DNA of 41,051 bases from Paraglomus occultum (GCA_910592205.1 CAJVPJ010000138.1:1-41051), one strand, 5' to 3'. Positions 21,842 to 34,918 are shown, counted from the stretch's first letter. Notes: generated by a model from the sequence alone, not told the origin. Numbers and translations: made by a program.

Positions 21842-23388
21842 ATGATGCAATCTCCCTCGTCAATACAAGACTTTCCTCATGCTCCACCGAATCAACCGTC
21901 CAAACGACGATTCGACATTGGACCAGACTTAATCTCTGCTCACCTGCAGCAACAACAACAGCAACAACAGCACCAGCAGGAACAACTACAACAGGAACAA
22001 CTACAGGAGCATGCAACATACGACGACCAACCGCCCAGCAAGCGACAAAAGCCTGGTATGGCTACTAGTTTTTTATACAAGCTGACTGAATTGGCTGCTT
22101 ACACGTCGGCCGTTGCCGCAGAGGCATATCAAACTATAACGGGTCCGGCAGAGAAACAGAGAAGTAACTCGTATAGCGAATATCATGATGTGATGCAGAT
22201 TAAAGCTGATGACAACGAAATGATGGACGTTGACAACAAGAGAAATGTCTGGGCTTCTGTCAATAATGTTGATGATGAAGAACCTCCGCCGCCATATGAT
22301 AGTTCGTGGAGAATGGTAAGTTGAACGGAACTTGTAAAGTGTTAGAAAGTGTGTATATATATGTGGCGGGATTGTGAAAAGAATTGTAAGGGATATTGGG
22401 ATTGCGCAAGATTTATTTGGGGAGGTGATGTGTGTAAGAGAGCTAGTTGGTGGTGTTGTCGACGTAGTTGGAAATTGAATCGGCGCATGGTCACTAAACA
22501 TTCTATTACAGAGATGTTATCACATATCTCGATTCCTGTTGTATAAATCACGTTATTATGACTTGGTCAAAATTCAGCTCACACCCTTTCCTCTTTCGCA
22601 CATTTTTTTAGCCTTCTCCCTCGGCTCAAAACCTACCATCTACAGTTGATGCCTCTTCTCCATCAAGAGTTCAGTTCAATACTCCCCAACCACAATCCCG
22701 CCGTCGACAAATTCGCATTCGCCGTGGGACTCGCCGTCCTCTTCGTCGAAAATCATCTTCTCAAGACCTTCGTGAAAGCTCGGTTAAATTTGATGACGAA
22801 GATGACCTATTCTTAAAATTCAACTGCAAGCTCGCAGACATGATTGCAGAAGGTAGAGCAGCATTGACTAGTACGGTTGATGTGACAGAAGTAGAAATGA
22901 TGATGGCCGAAGAACGAGAACGAGAAGAAAAGATAAGGCGAGATTTGGGAATACAGACGCCGATATCTCGGAGACGACGGACGGGCAGTTCGAGTAGTGA
23001 CATCGATTACTTTGCAGCTTCGCATATCGACAATACATCGTCACCTGTTACGTACACTTCCCCGAGCACAGTTTCAGATTATAGCTACTCTTCGCTTACT
23101 TCTTCGCCAATATCATACACATCCAGCGGGTTTTCTGGATTGAATAGTAGTTCGCCGGCATCTGCGTACTCTGCATATTCAAATTCTTATTCGTCATCAA
23201 CGGGCAAGTTTGATCGAATAGCGGGGAGTAGCTTGGGAAGCCGTTCATATTCGAGCAGTACTGGAGCTTATGGAGAGTTGAAGTATGGAGAGTCGAGATA
23301 TCGAGAGCCGAGGCTCAGTAATCCACAAGCCTTTACTTATAAAGAGAATACATACGGGAGCGGAATGTACAGTAATCGGTATTATTAA
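21842..23388 (+). CDS. Gln-rich PPPY protein, copy 2 (full-length)
   Basis: Two exons, 21842-22315 and 22612-23388, with a 296-bp GTAAGT...TTTTTTTAG intron at exactly the same phase-0 position as in copy 1; 416 aa. The start is either of two adjacent ATGs (21842 or 21845); copy 1 supports the second. Same blocks as copy 1: MQSPSSIQDFPHAPP, Gln-rich segment interrupted by His/Glu/Leu, ATSFLYKLTELAAYTSAVAAE, EEPPPPYD (PPxY), SRRRQIRIRRGTRRPLRRKS (Arg-rich), EVEMMMAEEREREEKIRRDL, and a Ser/Tyr/Gly tail ending in SNRYY. The tail is about 30 residues longer than in copy 1. No enzymatic domain is visible. Charge, low complexity and Arg blocks suggest a nuclear or RNA/chromatin-associated disordered adaptor, which is inference. 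Coding similarity stays high in exon 2 although the introns differ, so both copies appear constrained. Confidence 0.89.
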
Positions 23389-23472
23389 GGTTCTTTGGAG
23401 AATGAAATGTTTATCTTTTGTATTAGAAAAAAATGTCGTTTATTTCATGCTGTACTCTGTGTTGGTCGATTA

Positions 23473-23521
23473 ATTTGATTTGATTTGATTTGATTTGATT
23501 TGGTTTGGTTTGGTTTGGTTT
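23473..23521. repeat. (TTTGA)n-(TTTGG)n pentanucleotide repeat
   Basis: Five TTTGA-type units change to four TTTGG-type units, directly downstream of the copy 2 gene, followed by GTTGTTGTTGTTG. Confidence 0.95.
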
Positions 23522-24282
23522 AGAGTTGTTGTTGTTGTTGGTTTGTTGTTCTTCCTTCCCCTTTGTTGTTGATGGAACTTGGATAGATTCTTAGAATTTT
23601 TCTTATTGTTTATAATTGATTTCGTTTTTTTTTTCTTGTTTAAAATTATTTTGTTTCAAGTGAAAATTTCTTCAGTGAAGGAGGGTAGATTGGGAGTGGG
23701 AAGAGGAATGGGAGTGAAAGAGTGAAAGAAGACTGGTTGTTGGGTTTGTTGTTCGTTGGTTGATCGATTTGAGGGGACAAGTATACATAGGATGAGCGGG
23801 GGAAATTAGAAAAAAGAATTTTTTTATTCGAATGATTTTTTCGCCATTAAAAATTGCTGTTTCAAAAATTTCTTTCGATCTTGTCTTTCCTTGCCGCTGC
23901 CAATATCATTTGGTTCGGTTTATTTTATTTTACTATACTTTTATTATACCATATTTCTTGTTTCATATAGAGACTTGATGTCTTGATAGATATTCCTGTA
24001 CTTTTTAATTTTCCTTGATTATCATCCACTGGCACATTGATTGTGAAATGGATGCATATATAAAACAACCATGTTTCGGAGGGGTATACTATATAACATA
24101 ATAACAACTTTCTACGTAATAATACCTTTTCTTACCCATCGTTTTTTTTTTTCATTCACCCTCCAAACACTTTTATAGTGCATCTATATCCAAAGTTGTT
24201 TATCCAATTTGTCCACCATCCCATTTTACCTCCACCCTTTTGATGTGCTAGAGAGAATAATAATGGACAATAGGACTATATC

Positions 24283-24283
<1 letters not shown>

Positions 24284-24317
<34 letters not shown>

Positions 24318-24318
24318 C
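24284..24318. repeat. (TTTC)n microsatellite
   Basis: Eight or more tandem TTTC units in T-rich spacer. Confidence 0.95.
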
Positions 24319-26847
24319 TTACTCTTTTTATTCAGCATATTTGCTGTATCTGTTATATATTTTTGTTATAATAGTCAAAGTATACAACAAAACATGTCAT
24401 TCTTTTCTAAAATTGATATATCATACAAAAAGATTTTTATTTGTACATACTTTCCCCCTCATTATCTACAATACATGATTTTTTATTTACTTGGGTTCCT
24501 CCTTCATTTCTCTTTGTCTTTTTGCTCAAAATGTTTTTGCTTTTCGTTTTTAATAAAATTCCACGCAAAACTTAATTTTTGACCATGTCGATTGTGTGAT
24601 GCGAGGTGCAAGTGGTTGGGCGACTTGGCAAAGTGAAAAAATGACGTAGCTACTATTATTTTTATTGTTAATTTTAATCGATTATCGTCATCATAGCGAT
24701 GTAGGTTTCTTTTTCATATACGTGAGTTGTCAACGTTATACGAAGAGTTCAGTTGGTCATATGACTATCATAGAGAATAATATACAAACACAATATATAA
24801 AATATTATTTCGTCAAACAAAAAAAACCCCAATAAAGGCGATTACTATTTTCTCACTACACTTCCCGTCCCATGCCCTGTCAGCAAAGCACGTTTCAATG
24901 ACGCACGGCATGTTCATCGAACATCTATCTACTTAATTAATTTGACAGGCGTTATATGACTTGTCGTTTTTTTTTTTTTTGCTCATGGCACAGACATGGT
25001 GAGATCAAGAGAGAGCGGGAGGCGTGGAGAAAAAAAAATAAAGAACATGCAAGGTTCTTTCTCTGACTGCTGTTCCGATATTGATCATGTGGACATTCAT
25101 TGATGCAAGCTGTCGCTATTTTTGTTCAGCCAGTTTTATCTTTATGCACGTGCTTGTTACAGAAAAGAGATGGGAGATGGGACAAAAAGCATATGTGAGA
25201 TATATTTAGAATGTTGATAGTGATAAACGTAGTATAATTATGGTTTATCTTGATATGCAAAGTTTTCTTTGTTACAAAGCGACGAAGATACCGTTCTCTG
25301 TCCATTGTTCATTGATATTGTGTTACTTGCCAAACTCGTGGTTGTCCTCCCTCAACGCATGACTATGCATCCTAGTATAATGTGGTAGTTTACTAATCAG
25401 GCAAGTATCCGATCCACACTGAGAAGTTGGCGTAATTTCATATTGTCACACCGATACCATCGAAATGTCACCGATTGTTGTCTATTATTGTTGTATTGTT
25501 GAAAACGCCCAAGTTACACAACTGAATTTTTCAATGAATACAATATCATATGCACGCACATAAGGTCAGTTTATACAGAGTCTAAGCCATTTTCAACACA
25601 TACCGTTATCGGTGTATTGAGGTGCTGTGATTCATGCAGTGTGAAAATTTTATGGGTCTACATCATGATTTCACGTGTTGAAAATAAACAAAGACAAATA
25701 AAAACGAGGATAAAACTAGTAAGAATCACGGCAAAGCAGGCTTGATTTATTTTTGGAACAATCGGAAGAAGAGATGAAAAAAAAAAATCGAGCGTAAGAT
25801 GGGTAACCGATGGGTAACGGGTAAGACAATGGGATCTCGTTCGCTTTTCATGGTTCACTTTTTTTTTTCCATCACGCCACACACATTGGGCACAATTTTA
25901 TTTTCCACGCGAAGTAGCTGATTGCAGTGATTATGCAGCTGCAAGCGAAAGCGCCATCAGGTGACTGTCAAAAGAACTTTGATGCCAAGTGATGATAGTA
26001 AAAAATAATAACCGTTTTATTAATTAATAATTGTCAATTGTTAACAAATGCTTGGTCGTGTTACGCATTCAACAGGTATCAAACTAGTTTTCTATGGAGG
26101 AACACGGGAAGCAATGCATGTATGTATGCAGGTATTCAATGAAAAGAATGCGGAAAGCGATAATAGCAAAAAGTGTTACGGGTATGTAAAGTAACTTGGT
26201 AAATTTTGGTACAACGCGGTATTTTAATAGGTATAACAAGTTGAAAGTGTTATTTATAGATTAACACAATTTTGTTTGTACATATATGGATGAAAGTGTC
26301 ATATAACAGATATCTGTTAATTAGTGTTAATATAAATTAGTTCCTTTGCGATAGTTAAAAATGTTATGAGAACTTGTATATATCAACATGCCTATTCTCC
26401 AAATTTGGGTCACATGTTTTTGTAGTAAGCATTCCAAGTAGATATAGTCTTAGCATCACACACTAATTAACTGTCCGACTTGCGACATTTTATTGTTATG
26501 AAAAACCCTTAATTTTACACATTCGAGAATTATTATCATAAGCGGATCTGCAACACCTTTTAATGCCGATCATCTCGAACCCTTGCCCACTTTCTTATTC
26601 GGACTAGGGGAATTGGTGGGGGTGGGGAGTAACGGTTTATTTACGGTTTATTTTACGGTTTATTCATGGTTATTATAGTCAAGGGTTTTTATCAAAGATG
26701 TAGAAAGATGCAGATAAACGGGCATTCGGATATGCGTATGTAAGCGAGTGTAAGCGAACGCACTCTTTACAGAACATGCAATGTGATACTTGTGCGAGTA
26801 ATTAAAGTTTAGTCACACTATAATAATAAGTAATGACCTGCCTGCCC

Positions 26848-26960
26848 TTAGTATTAGTCATTACCCTTAGTATTTATCAGTCATTACCCTTACTCTTACA
26901 CCCTTACTCTTACACCCTTACTTACTCTTACACCACCCTTATCTTACACCCTTACTCATT
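26848..26960. repeat. Degenerate TTACCCTTACTC repeats
   Basis: Repeated CTTACACCCTTACTCTTACACCC and GTCATTACCCTTAGTATTTA units form an irregular C-rich array resembling the telomere-like tract at 20.7 kb. Confidence 0.8.
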
Positions 26961-27263
26961 TTAATTTTACCCCATAACAGCAGCCCAACCCTGCTTGACT
27001 ACCCCACCCCCCAATTTCCTTGTTGCCCACTCCCACAAAGTTCAATTACATCACAATTATATATCCACTAAACTGAACTTGTGCGATTCTCACATGTAAA
27101 AGCATGCAGTGCAAAGATGAGGCTGATTGCAGCCTTGTTTGAAACAATTCATTCAGAACGTCAAAAGATATTGTTCTCGTCTGTCGTAGCGCCATTTCCA
27201 TGTTCACTCTTACGTAACTTGCCAGATTACTTGTTTAATACGTGTTGTGTATGCGTATGTGTA

Positions 27264-27322
27264 CGTATATGTCTATGTGTATGCCTATGTGTATGTGTAT
27301 GTGTATATGTATATGTATGCAT
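27264..27322. repeat. (TATGTG)n microsatellite
   Basis: Imperfect tandem TATGTG units with CTATG and TATATG variants, ending in TATGCATACATG. Confidence 0.9.
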
Positions 27323-27599
27323 ACATGTCTTTCCAATGGAAAGTAAAAGAGAAAGAGGCGTAGGAAGTGCGTGTGTTAATTGGTTTAGAACCCATTAAAC
27401 CATATAGAGAACATTGTCGGGGCTGTGTCAATCGACAGGATATGTGTGTCGCATAGTCTATTAGTCTATGAAGGGTTCCGGATGGATGGCCTGCCACATA
27501 AGTTACTTGTACACGTGTATGCGCATGGTTGTGCGTGGTTGAGACGTCACGTGAAATACATTAAAATATGTTAAACACATTATCAGTTATACTGTAAAG

Positions 27600-27621
27600 T
27601 ACATACATACATACATACATG
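27600..27621. repeat. (CATA)n microsatellite
   Basis: Five tandem ACAT/CATA units. Confidence 0.92.
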
Positions 27622-28417
27622 ATACGCAAGTTTCATTAACAGAAAGGATTACAAAACTTTAAAGAATAAAGCTCTTTCGCATAATAACGTTTGTCTTCCC
27701 AGTTTAATAGTTTTCACGATGGCCATCTCCTTTGGCATTTTCATACGGATTACATAATTTTAATATAAGGCATTTCGTGCATTTTAGGTTTCATGCTGTG
27801 CACGTTTCATGTCAATTCAGGGCAAGTCCCCATCCCATTCCTTTCCCCATCAACACTTCCCCGTACCCTTTTCTTCCTTTCAAATATTCCCACAGATGGA
27901 CTTTTAAACAACGACAAGATAAGCACTGCATATATGTTATTAAAGTATTCTTTTTTTTTTTCCTTGTTTATTTCCAAGTTTTCTTTTTTTTTTTCTCTGT
28001 TTCTCTGTTTCTCGTCTTTGTGACAAGTCGAATAATGGAAAAAATAAGCCTATTTATAATTATGATGTGATTGTATATATAATGTGTATATATATGTAAG
28101 AGAGAGATTTGTATATAGCAGAGTGCTAAAAACGTAGAAAATAAAAAAGGCATATCGTGTGAAATAAAATAGAATTACAGTCTTGTACATAGTCAAAACA
28201 TAAATGTTAAGAAATACTTAATACTGATTTCTTCTCTATCAGTCTATATAAAAAAATACAGTACTTGAATAAATGTGGGAGGGGGTGTGTTTATGTCTAA
28301 TGTCATTAAAAAGTGTATATGTTAAATGTGTACAATATAATAAAGCCGGATCCTGTCCTGCATGAGTCGTATTTTGTGTATTACTTACTACTGGCCAAAA
28401 GAAGACCAGCAGATGGC

Positions 28418-30411
28418 TTATTGTGCTTGGATGAGTGGAGGTGGTGCAATTGATTTGCGTCGTGACATTAAGAAAAGCGGAGGGGGCGAGGGTGGAGCTA
28501 CGTATGAGTCTTCCTCGTCTTCGTCGTCATAGTCTGTATCTAAAATAGTTTAAATTATATCCTGTTAGCAACTGATGTAATAAAGAAAATAACGATTAAG
28601 CATGTTTAAGAATTGTGTCCAAGGGACTTACCAGATAATTCAGGCGGTGGCTGATGTGTATCATATTCTGTAATCATCGAAAAAGTAATACATAATTTTT
28701 CATTAGAATAAAGGTCGCACAAATATGTTGGATTCAGAGATTCGGAATCAGATAAGCTTACCTTCAAAATCATTCTCAAAACCGGTCTCATCGATAGCCT
28801 CGATTATTTCTTCGGCTAGATAAATAAAAAAAAGGAATTGATTGTTAGGGACATTTTCATGATAGACAACCCCGAAAGGTAATTATTATTTATATACTAC
28901 TTACAAGATATGACCGAGCTTATCGATGGTCGCGGATCGTAGCTTCTGTTTGTTGGTGTTGGTAGATTAGGATAAAGCAATAATCTGCTTGTATATGTTG
29001 CAAAGAGATGCACTTCAGGAGGTGCAGCTGGGAATCGTGCGTTTGTTATCGGGGATGCCAACATGTTCTCAAAGGAACCAATGTCGTCGCAATCATTAAC
29101 ATTCCTTGCCGTGAACTCTCCCATGTCCAACAACATTCGCTGATAATCATAAGGCGCCAGCAGAATCTCTAATATTTCCTCGACGTCAGGTCGATTTTCA
29201 GGATTAGCGTCCCAGCATCGAGCCATCAATTTCTCATAAAACAATGGAGTGCCAGGAACGATAGCCTCTCTGAACCCACGACAAATCTCCAAGGCAAGAG
29301 AATGATCGTGCGGACGATCTGCGAACGGCGGACGACCGGAAGACAATTCCCACATGATGAAAGCGAAACTGTAAATGTCTGCCTTTTGTGAGAACATTTC
29401 TCCAGCGAGTACTTCGGGGGCAACGAATGGTAGCGATCCATATATTCCACGTGGTTCAGACGGGTCGGATGGACCGCATACACTAAAGTCGGCTATGTTG
29501 GCTGTTGCGAATTTGAGAATGTTGCCGCTGTGAAGATTTTTGTGGAACGAGCCACTCTTGTGAATATGGGTGAGACCCATTGCAATGTTGCATAGAATGT
29601 CTATGATGTCGTTCCATCGTAATGTTGCCATGTTACGTTGAGCGTATGTGCGGATGTCGCCGTCTTCTGCATAGTCCATGACCAACATGTATTCATCATT
29701 GTCTTCGTTGCGAGTGATTCCATGACAATGGACAATGAATCCGCTTCCCTCTAGCTTGAGACTGCCGTGGCGTTTAAACTGTTGCAAAAGATTGACAATG
29801 AGAATGTTGATGTGTCATCTAAGTAGTCATGTGATTATAAATTTTTTTTTTGTTACCCCATACCAACCTCATCGATAAAGTCCTGAGAGAGTGTTTGAGA
29901 GTTGTGTAGTGATTTGAGAGCTACGGTAAGTGGCTTCTCGACAAAAGTTTTTCTTTTAGCATCCCAGACTCGGTTGCTGCTGTTTATCCATGTAGCAGAA
30001 TAGACGGTGCTAAAGCCGCCCTTCTTTACGAATTTGATATCAGAGAATTGTTCAAAGGGAATCCATTTCATGTGATGACGCCAATCACTGCAACCAATGA
30101 GATGCAAGAGATAAGCAAATGATAATGACATAAACGATGATTCGATTATATAACATGACTGGATATGGTAATAGATATATAATATAGAGTGCGCCTCATT
30201 TGGAAACTTACGGATTCATTAGTTGAGTTTCTTGAATGTAGCTGTCGAGAGAAGTGTTTCCGGTGGTCCAATTGCCAAATTCATTAATCAGTCGCATTCC
30301 TTCTTCCCATTTCCAGTCGTCTATATCAGAAGAGTAGTCGCAGTCGTTGTTGTCGTAAGAGTCCTCTCCCCGTAGGAAGACGGAATAATCGTCTACTGCT
30401 TGAGCCATCAT
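28418..30411 (-). CDS. Kinase-like protein with Asn in place of the catalytic Asp (likely pseudokinase)
   Basis: Six exons on the minus strand: 30411-30212, 30087-29868, 29778-28905, 28815-28762, 28667-28632 and 28539-28418; 501 aa, every join in frame. Residues 1-66 are an acidic leader ending LDSYIQETQLMNP. The kinase fold runs from WIPFEQFSDIKFV: Gly loop KKGGFSTV (third Gly missing), K125 (VALK), catalytic loop H219-K-N221-LHSGN226, D237-F-S239 instead of DFG, then SLPFVAPE and SFAFIMWELSSGRPPF. The family HRD/HKD Asp is Asn, so phosphotransfer is unlikely although nucleotide binding is possible. The intron after the helix-C glutamate (E140) matches the position in the kinase at 3.2-4.8 kb. 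The C-terminus is assembled from 54-, 36- and 122-nt exons into an acidic then Pro-rich tail. An in-frame ATG 141 nt upstream exists but sits beside a TATA-like run and is not preferred. Confidence 0.9.
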
Positions 30412-30545
30412 CTTTGTAGAGAGGTTGTATGTAATAGTAGCAATAATATTATACAAGAGCTTCTCACTGTGTTGTATGTACAAGAGGAGAGAAAAGCACT
30501 GAACAGAATAGAATGAAAAAAGTGAGGAAAAGCGAGACAGGGATG

Positions 30546-30562
30546 GCTGCATATATATATAC
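30546..30562 (-). promoter_or_regulatory. TATA-like run upstream of the kinase-like gene
   Basis: An alternating TATATATATA stretch lies about 140 bases upstream of the preferred start of the minus-strand kinase-like gene. Position and composition suit a TATA element, but AT runs are common here. Confidence 0.3.
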
Positions 30563-33500
30563 GAAATAAAATATACTGACGTACATAATTTTAATTGATG
30601 ATAACAAGGATTTTTTATTGACAGATGTAGTCATTGTATAGAATGGGGTTAATTCAACAATATAAATTAAACTATTTTTTTATATTTTGTGTTCAATAAA
30701 GAGGCGTTATCTCCTTTTATTTTTCTTTCTTTGTGTTTTTGTTTGCCGTCATTTGTTACCTTAAGCATGTGCTTTGTGTCACATTACACTTTTTTGACAG
30801 TCCCGCGTATTACTATAAAATTAATATTAAGTATATATGTAATAGAAAAGATGGAGAGAGATATAGTAGAGTGAGAGTGAGGTGAGGTGAGAACGAGTGA
30901 GGTGAGAGAGAAAATAAAGAGAGAAAAAAAGGGTAGAATGAGGATTGTGAGATTAGACTGCTAGCGCAATATTGATATTGTTCAACAATGACATGCCTAT
31001 TCGAATTAACTTGTATTGTATGTCGGGTGGCGATGTTGGGCCTTGGTTGCTTTCGGACGAGTATGACAACGACCGAGCAATAACAATGAGAACGATTGTC
31101 GCAAGCATATCATTTGCATCGATTGAGCTGTTGTATTCTTTCTTGTTCACCCAACAAGATCGTCTATTGTATATATTATCGCATATACAGTACACATGTA
31201 CACTTGATTATGTATGATGAATATACACATCTATTCATTTGTATGTATGTATATGTATACGACATGTATATAATATGTACATTATATGTCGATATATACA
31301 AATTTAGGGACTATCGACAATTGTGCCGTCTCTTTTTATTTTGGGGGAAAGAGGTGATAATGTGGAAATCTAATCTTGGGTAATGTGATGTAAAGTATAA
31401 TAGTAATGGTAATGATGATGGTTATTATTATTGCTATTATTAGGATATTAATAAATGCTTGATTATCACAGATGCAAATAGGCGATGTTTATTATTTTAT
31501 TGACATCACCCGAATAAATGCTTTTATTATAAATGCGATAATTATTGTCACAAGACAAGACCTAGTTTTCTTCGCTTAAGATTAGATGCGATATGTCAGC
31601 GTGATGACGTCTAATGGGATGCAAAAATCAATGAATCTTACTGGTTGGGAAACATTAAGGTTGCATGTGCAGGAAATTCGAAACAAGGACTTTTCGGTAA
31701 CCTTTTCGTCCTCGGAGCTTTCGTTGCGTTTCAAAAGGAGGTTCGGGTGTGGGAAGCAATTATACGCAAGTCGACACCTGTCAAAAAATCACACAATCTA
31801 GTGATTGCAGATGAATACTATTTATAGATAAATATCGGTACAAAGAAAAGCAGACTAGAACCGATATTGATAGATTAAAAGCGATTGTATTAATGCTATA
31901 TTATATAAGCTGTATTTAATTGGCTATACCACACATCATTGATGCATACGTTCCATATAATAAAAATAAAATTATAACCTAGTCGATTTCCTATACTCAT
32001 TCTTAAGCCAAACTTATTATTTATTTATTTATTAAATGCTGTGCAGGGTCTAGACGATACATCAAAGGTGTTCCACTGTATTGTATAAATTATGAATGCT
32101 CGGAACATGGACATATTCAGTGTAATTGTAATTGTAATAACATATATTTTATGTATATTTTATATATGCATGCACATTACATATTGATCGGTCGTACAGA
32201 TTGAAGCGGATGTGACAGGAAATATTATTTGGGTCATTGTCAAAAAGGTGATGCTTGTCTGAAAGGGTTTCCGTTATTTACTATCCAAATCCTGTTTATG
32301 CTATTATCATGCTATTGTTCTATTGTCACTGTTTTACTATTGTCACTACGACATTGCATTGGCCATGACATTGATACGATATCGCCATCCATCATGTTTA
32401 CTTGCTGCGTGCAAACCTTGTAATTATTGTTACTCCTGCTTGCTGCCTCTCTCAGTTTTTCCGCCTATGTTTGCCTTGTCCTTCCATCAAACATGCATCA
32501 GCTGCACCAGACAATAGATTCATTTTTTTTATCATAGTTAGAGTTTCTGTCATTCTAACACACTAAACCCGATATACATTATTGATATGCACTTTCAACA
32601 TCACTTGTTAAAATGTACGAGTAAAGATGGAAAGTGTTCTTATCATCAAAGACCTTTATCATCTGCATAATCCTCTGAAACATTGATACTAGCATATGTT
32701 TGACACACATTCCCACAGAAAAAAAAAAAGTGACAGGTTGAGAAAAAAAAAATGTGTGGAAAATGACGATGCAATACGATAAATAAATATGGACAAGCTT
32801 ATTGCTGATAGGCTGCCTGTCAAGTGGCCGTACTTGGAGCGTAACAAAGAGTACATACATCACTTTCATGCGGAATGAGCAAGTACAACCCATTTCATCT
32901 GTTATCTATAACATTGCATCGTACGAAATCGTACAAGTGATCAACCGTACAAACGTGTTTGACATCGAGTACTCTGTCGATACGAACCTCTTTGGTCAAT
33001 TGTGCATCTAACGACTTTTAAAAAACTTGCACTCCCACACACAGCAAGTTCACACACTATACAATTCACAAAATCCCTTACCAACACACCGTTCTCTCGT
33101 CATCTCAGAACCCCTTTTTCCTTCTCTCTTTCCCATTATTATTTTTTTTTACGACTAACCATATTCACCCCTCTGATCAGCTTCTGGTTCAAGAGATTGT
33201 CTGCATCCAGTAGAAACACAGCAGCGGAGACATTCTATTTTCACTGCAGAACCTCCCTATCATCTCCCTTATTACTAAGCCCACAGACCATATCACACAT
33301 AATGGGTGGGAAGATATATGCGTAGGACGAACAAACAAGAACAGTTATCCGCTCGAGTGAAAATGAACAGGGGGGAGGGAGGAAAATGAGATGTTCTATT
33401 CTAGATTTCATTATTTCAAGTCGGTTACATGCACACAGTAGCTTGTATTACACACTAATTATATCATACGCAGTAATCATCCGTCTACTAAATTTTTTCT

Positions 33501-33751
33501 CATTGTCTAAATCCATTGTTCCAAACACCAGTTTTTGTGATCCCCCGCTGTCATCTCTCATGAATGGTACTCTGAATGAGGCTTGTGAGAACAAATGGGA
33601 GTAAAGAGAGGGAAAAACAAGGGGGTCTTTTGAACGTAAACGAATTTTTAGCTAGCAAATTATGTAAAGTGAACAAAGTTCTGGGGGGAAAAGAAAAAAA
33701 AATAGACGCACATGGGACAGGGGAGAGAGTGGGGGGAAAGTGGAGTGGGAG

Positions 33752-33960
33752 AATATGTGTATTATGTGTATTATGTGTATTATGTGTATTATGTGTACTA
33801 TGTGTATATGTGATTATGTGTGTCTGCGTATAATATGTAATTATGTGTGTCTGCGTATAATATGTGATTATGTGTGTCTGCGTATAATATGTGATTATGT
33901 GTATATGTGTGTATGTGTGTGTATGTGTATATGTGTGTGTATGTGTTGTATGTGTTATGT
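33752..33960. repeat. Compound minisatellite (9-base then 27-base units)
   Basis: Five ATTATGTGT-type 9-base units (33761-33805) are followed by three 27-base units, each ATTATGTGTG then TCTGCGTATAATATGTG (33813-33893), and then by TATGTG-rich sequence. The longer unit is clearly built from the shorter one. Confidence 0.92.
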
Positions 33961-34918
33961 TGATGGTGCGAGTGTTGTTGTCAAGAAAAAAAAAAGGCAG
34001 CATCGTAATCATTATTAAAGTGTGTGAGACAATAGATACTGTATACCGTATATGCTTTATTTGATCACATTTGGGGAAAGTAATGTTAAAACTTTTGTGT
34101 TGTGTCAACTGTCAATGTCAAAATCGATTGTCAAATTGTTTGGTTGTTACATGAATGATCAAAGTAAATGCAATGTTATCTAAATAAATAAAAAAAAAAC
34201 TTTTCTTTTTTCTTTTTTTCTCTTCTCCTTAATATTTAAAGCTACACACAACCCTAATTACAATAGTCTCCTTTTTTTTTACGACAAACCTTTCAAGAAG
34301 CAATAGCAACCCAACCCACACCTTCCTTTCCATATCTATCGATCATCCTCAAATTGCCCGCCGTACTACACAACTGACATTTAACGTGTGACATTTGACA
34401 CCCCGCCTGTACTACTTTGACCCCCCAAATTCCCAACGTTTTCAGTAATGCCAATGTATTTCCCCACAATCGAGAATGAGATGAAATTGTTTCCCTAACA
34501 AACAAATCACAAACATGCACAACGGAGATGTCGAACATCAGGAACAGGTTGGGAATGATTTTAGGAGGGAAATGAATTATAAAATGTGGAATGTGTAGAG
34601 AAAAAACTGCGAGCGAGAAAAAATGAGCGAAAAAGTGTGAGCATGAGGAATAAAAGAGAAAGAATTAATAAAAACATACGGATAACTAATTCATTATTGG
34701 ATACCCCAAGCATAGATTGTTACGGATATGTAATTCAAGTTAGTACATGTTTGTTTGTATTTTGACGCCTGCTGTCATAAAAATCCGGTATTTTGAAACA
34801 CTTTTTTTGCCGTTGTTGTGGTAAACAATTACGAATGGCGGCAACTTTAGGGGTTGATGTCAATGAAAAAAAAATGGGCGGGAAAACCGATGCATGCTGT
34901 CAGGCTAAGAATAGCTGC

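Larger units (their letters stand above)
23389..28417. other. Five-kilobase spacer without a supported gene
   Basis: It begins with the T-rich 3' region of copy 2 and holds several microsatellites (listed separately). Frames in it are short, T-rich or repeat-derived. I found no splice-linked coding chain. Confidence 0.45.

Noticed and set aside
22073-22501. Minus-strand frame antisense to Gln-rich copy 2
   Set aside because: It overlaps the well-supported plus-strand exon and its intron, and no equivalent frame is conserved antisense to copy 1.
33551-34108. Long minus-strand frame of 185 codons
   Set aside because: Its middle is only the translated ATTATGTGT/TGTG repeat (His-Thr-Tyr-Ile runs), and its ends have no coding character.
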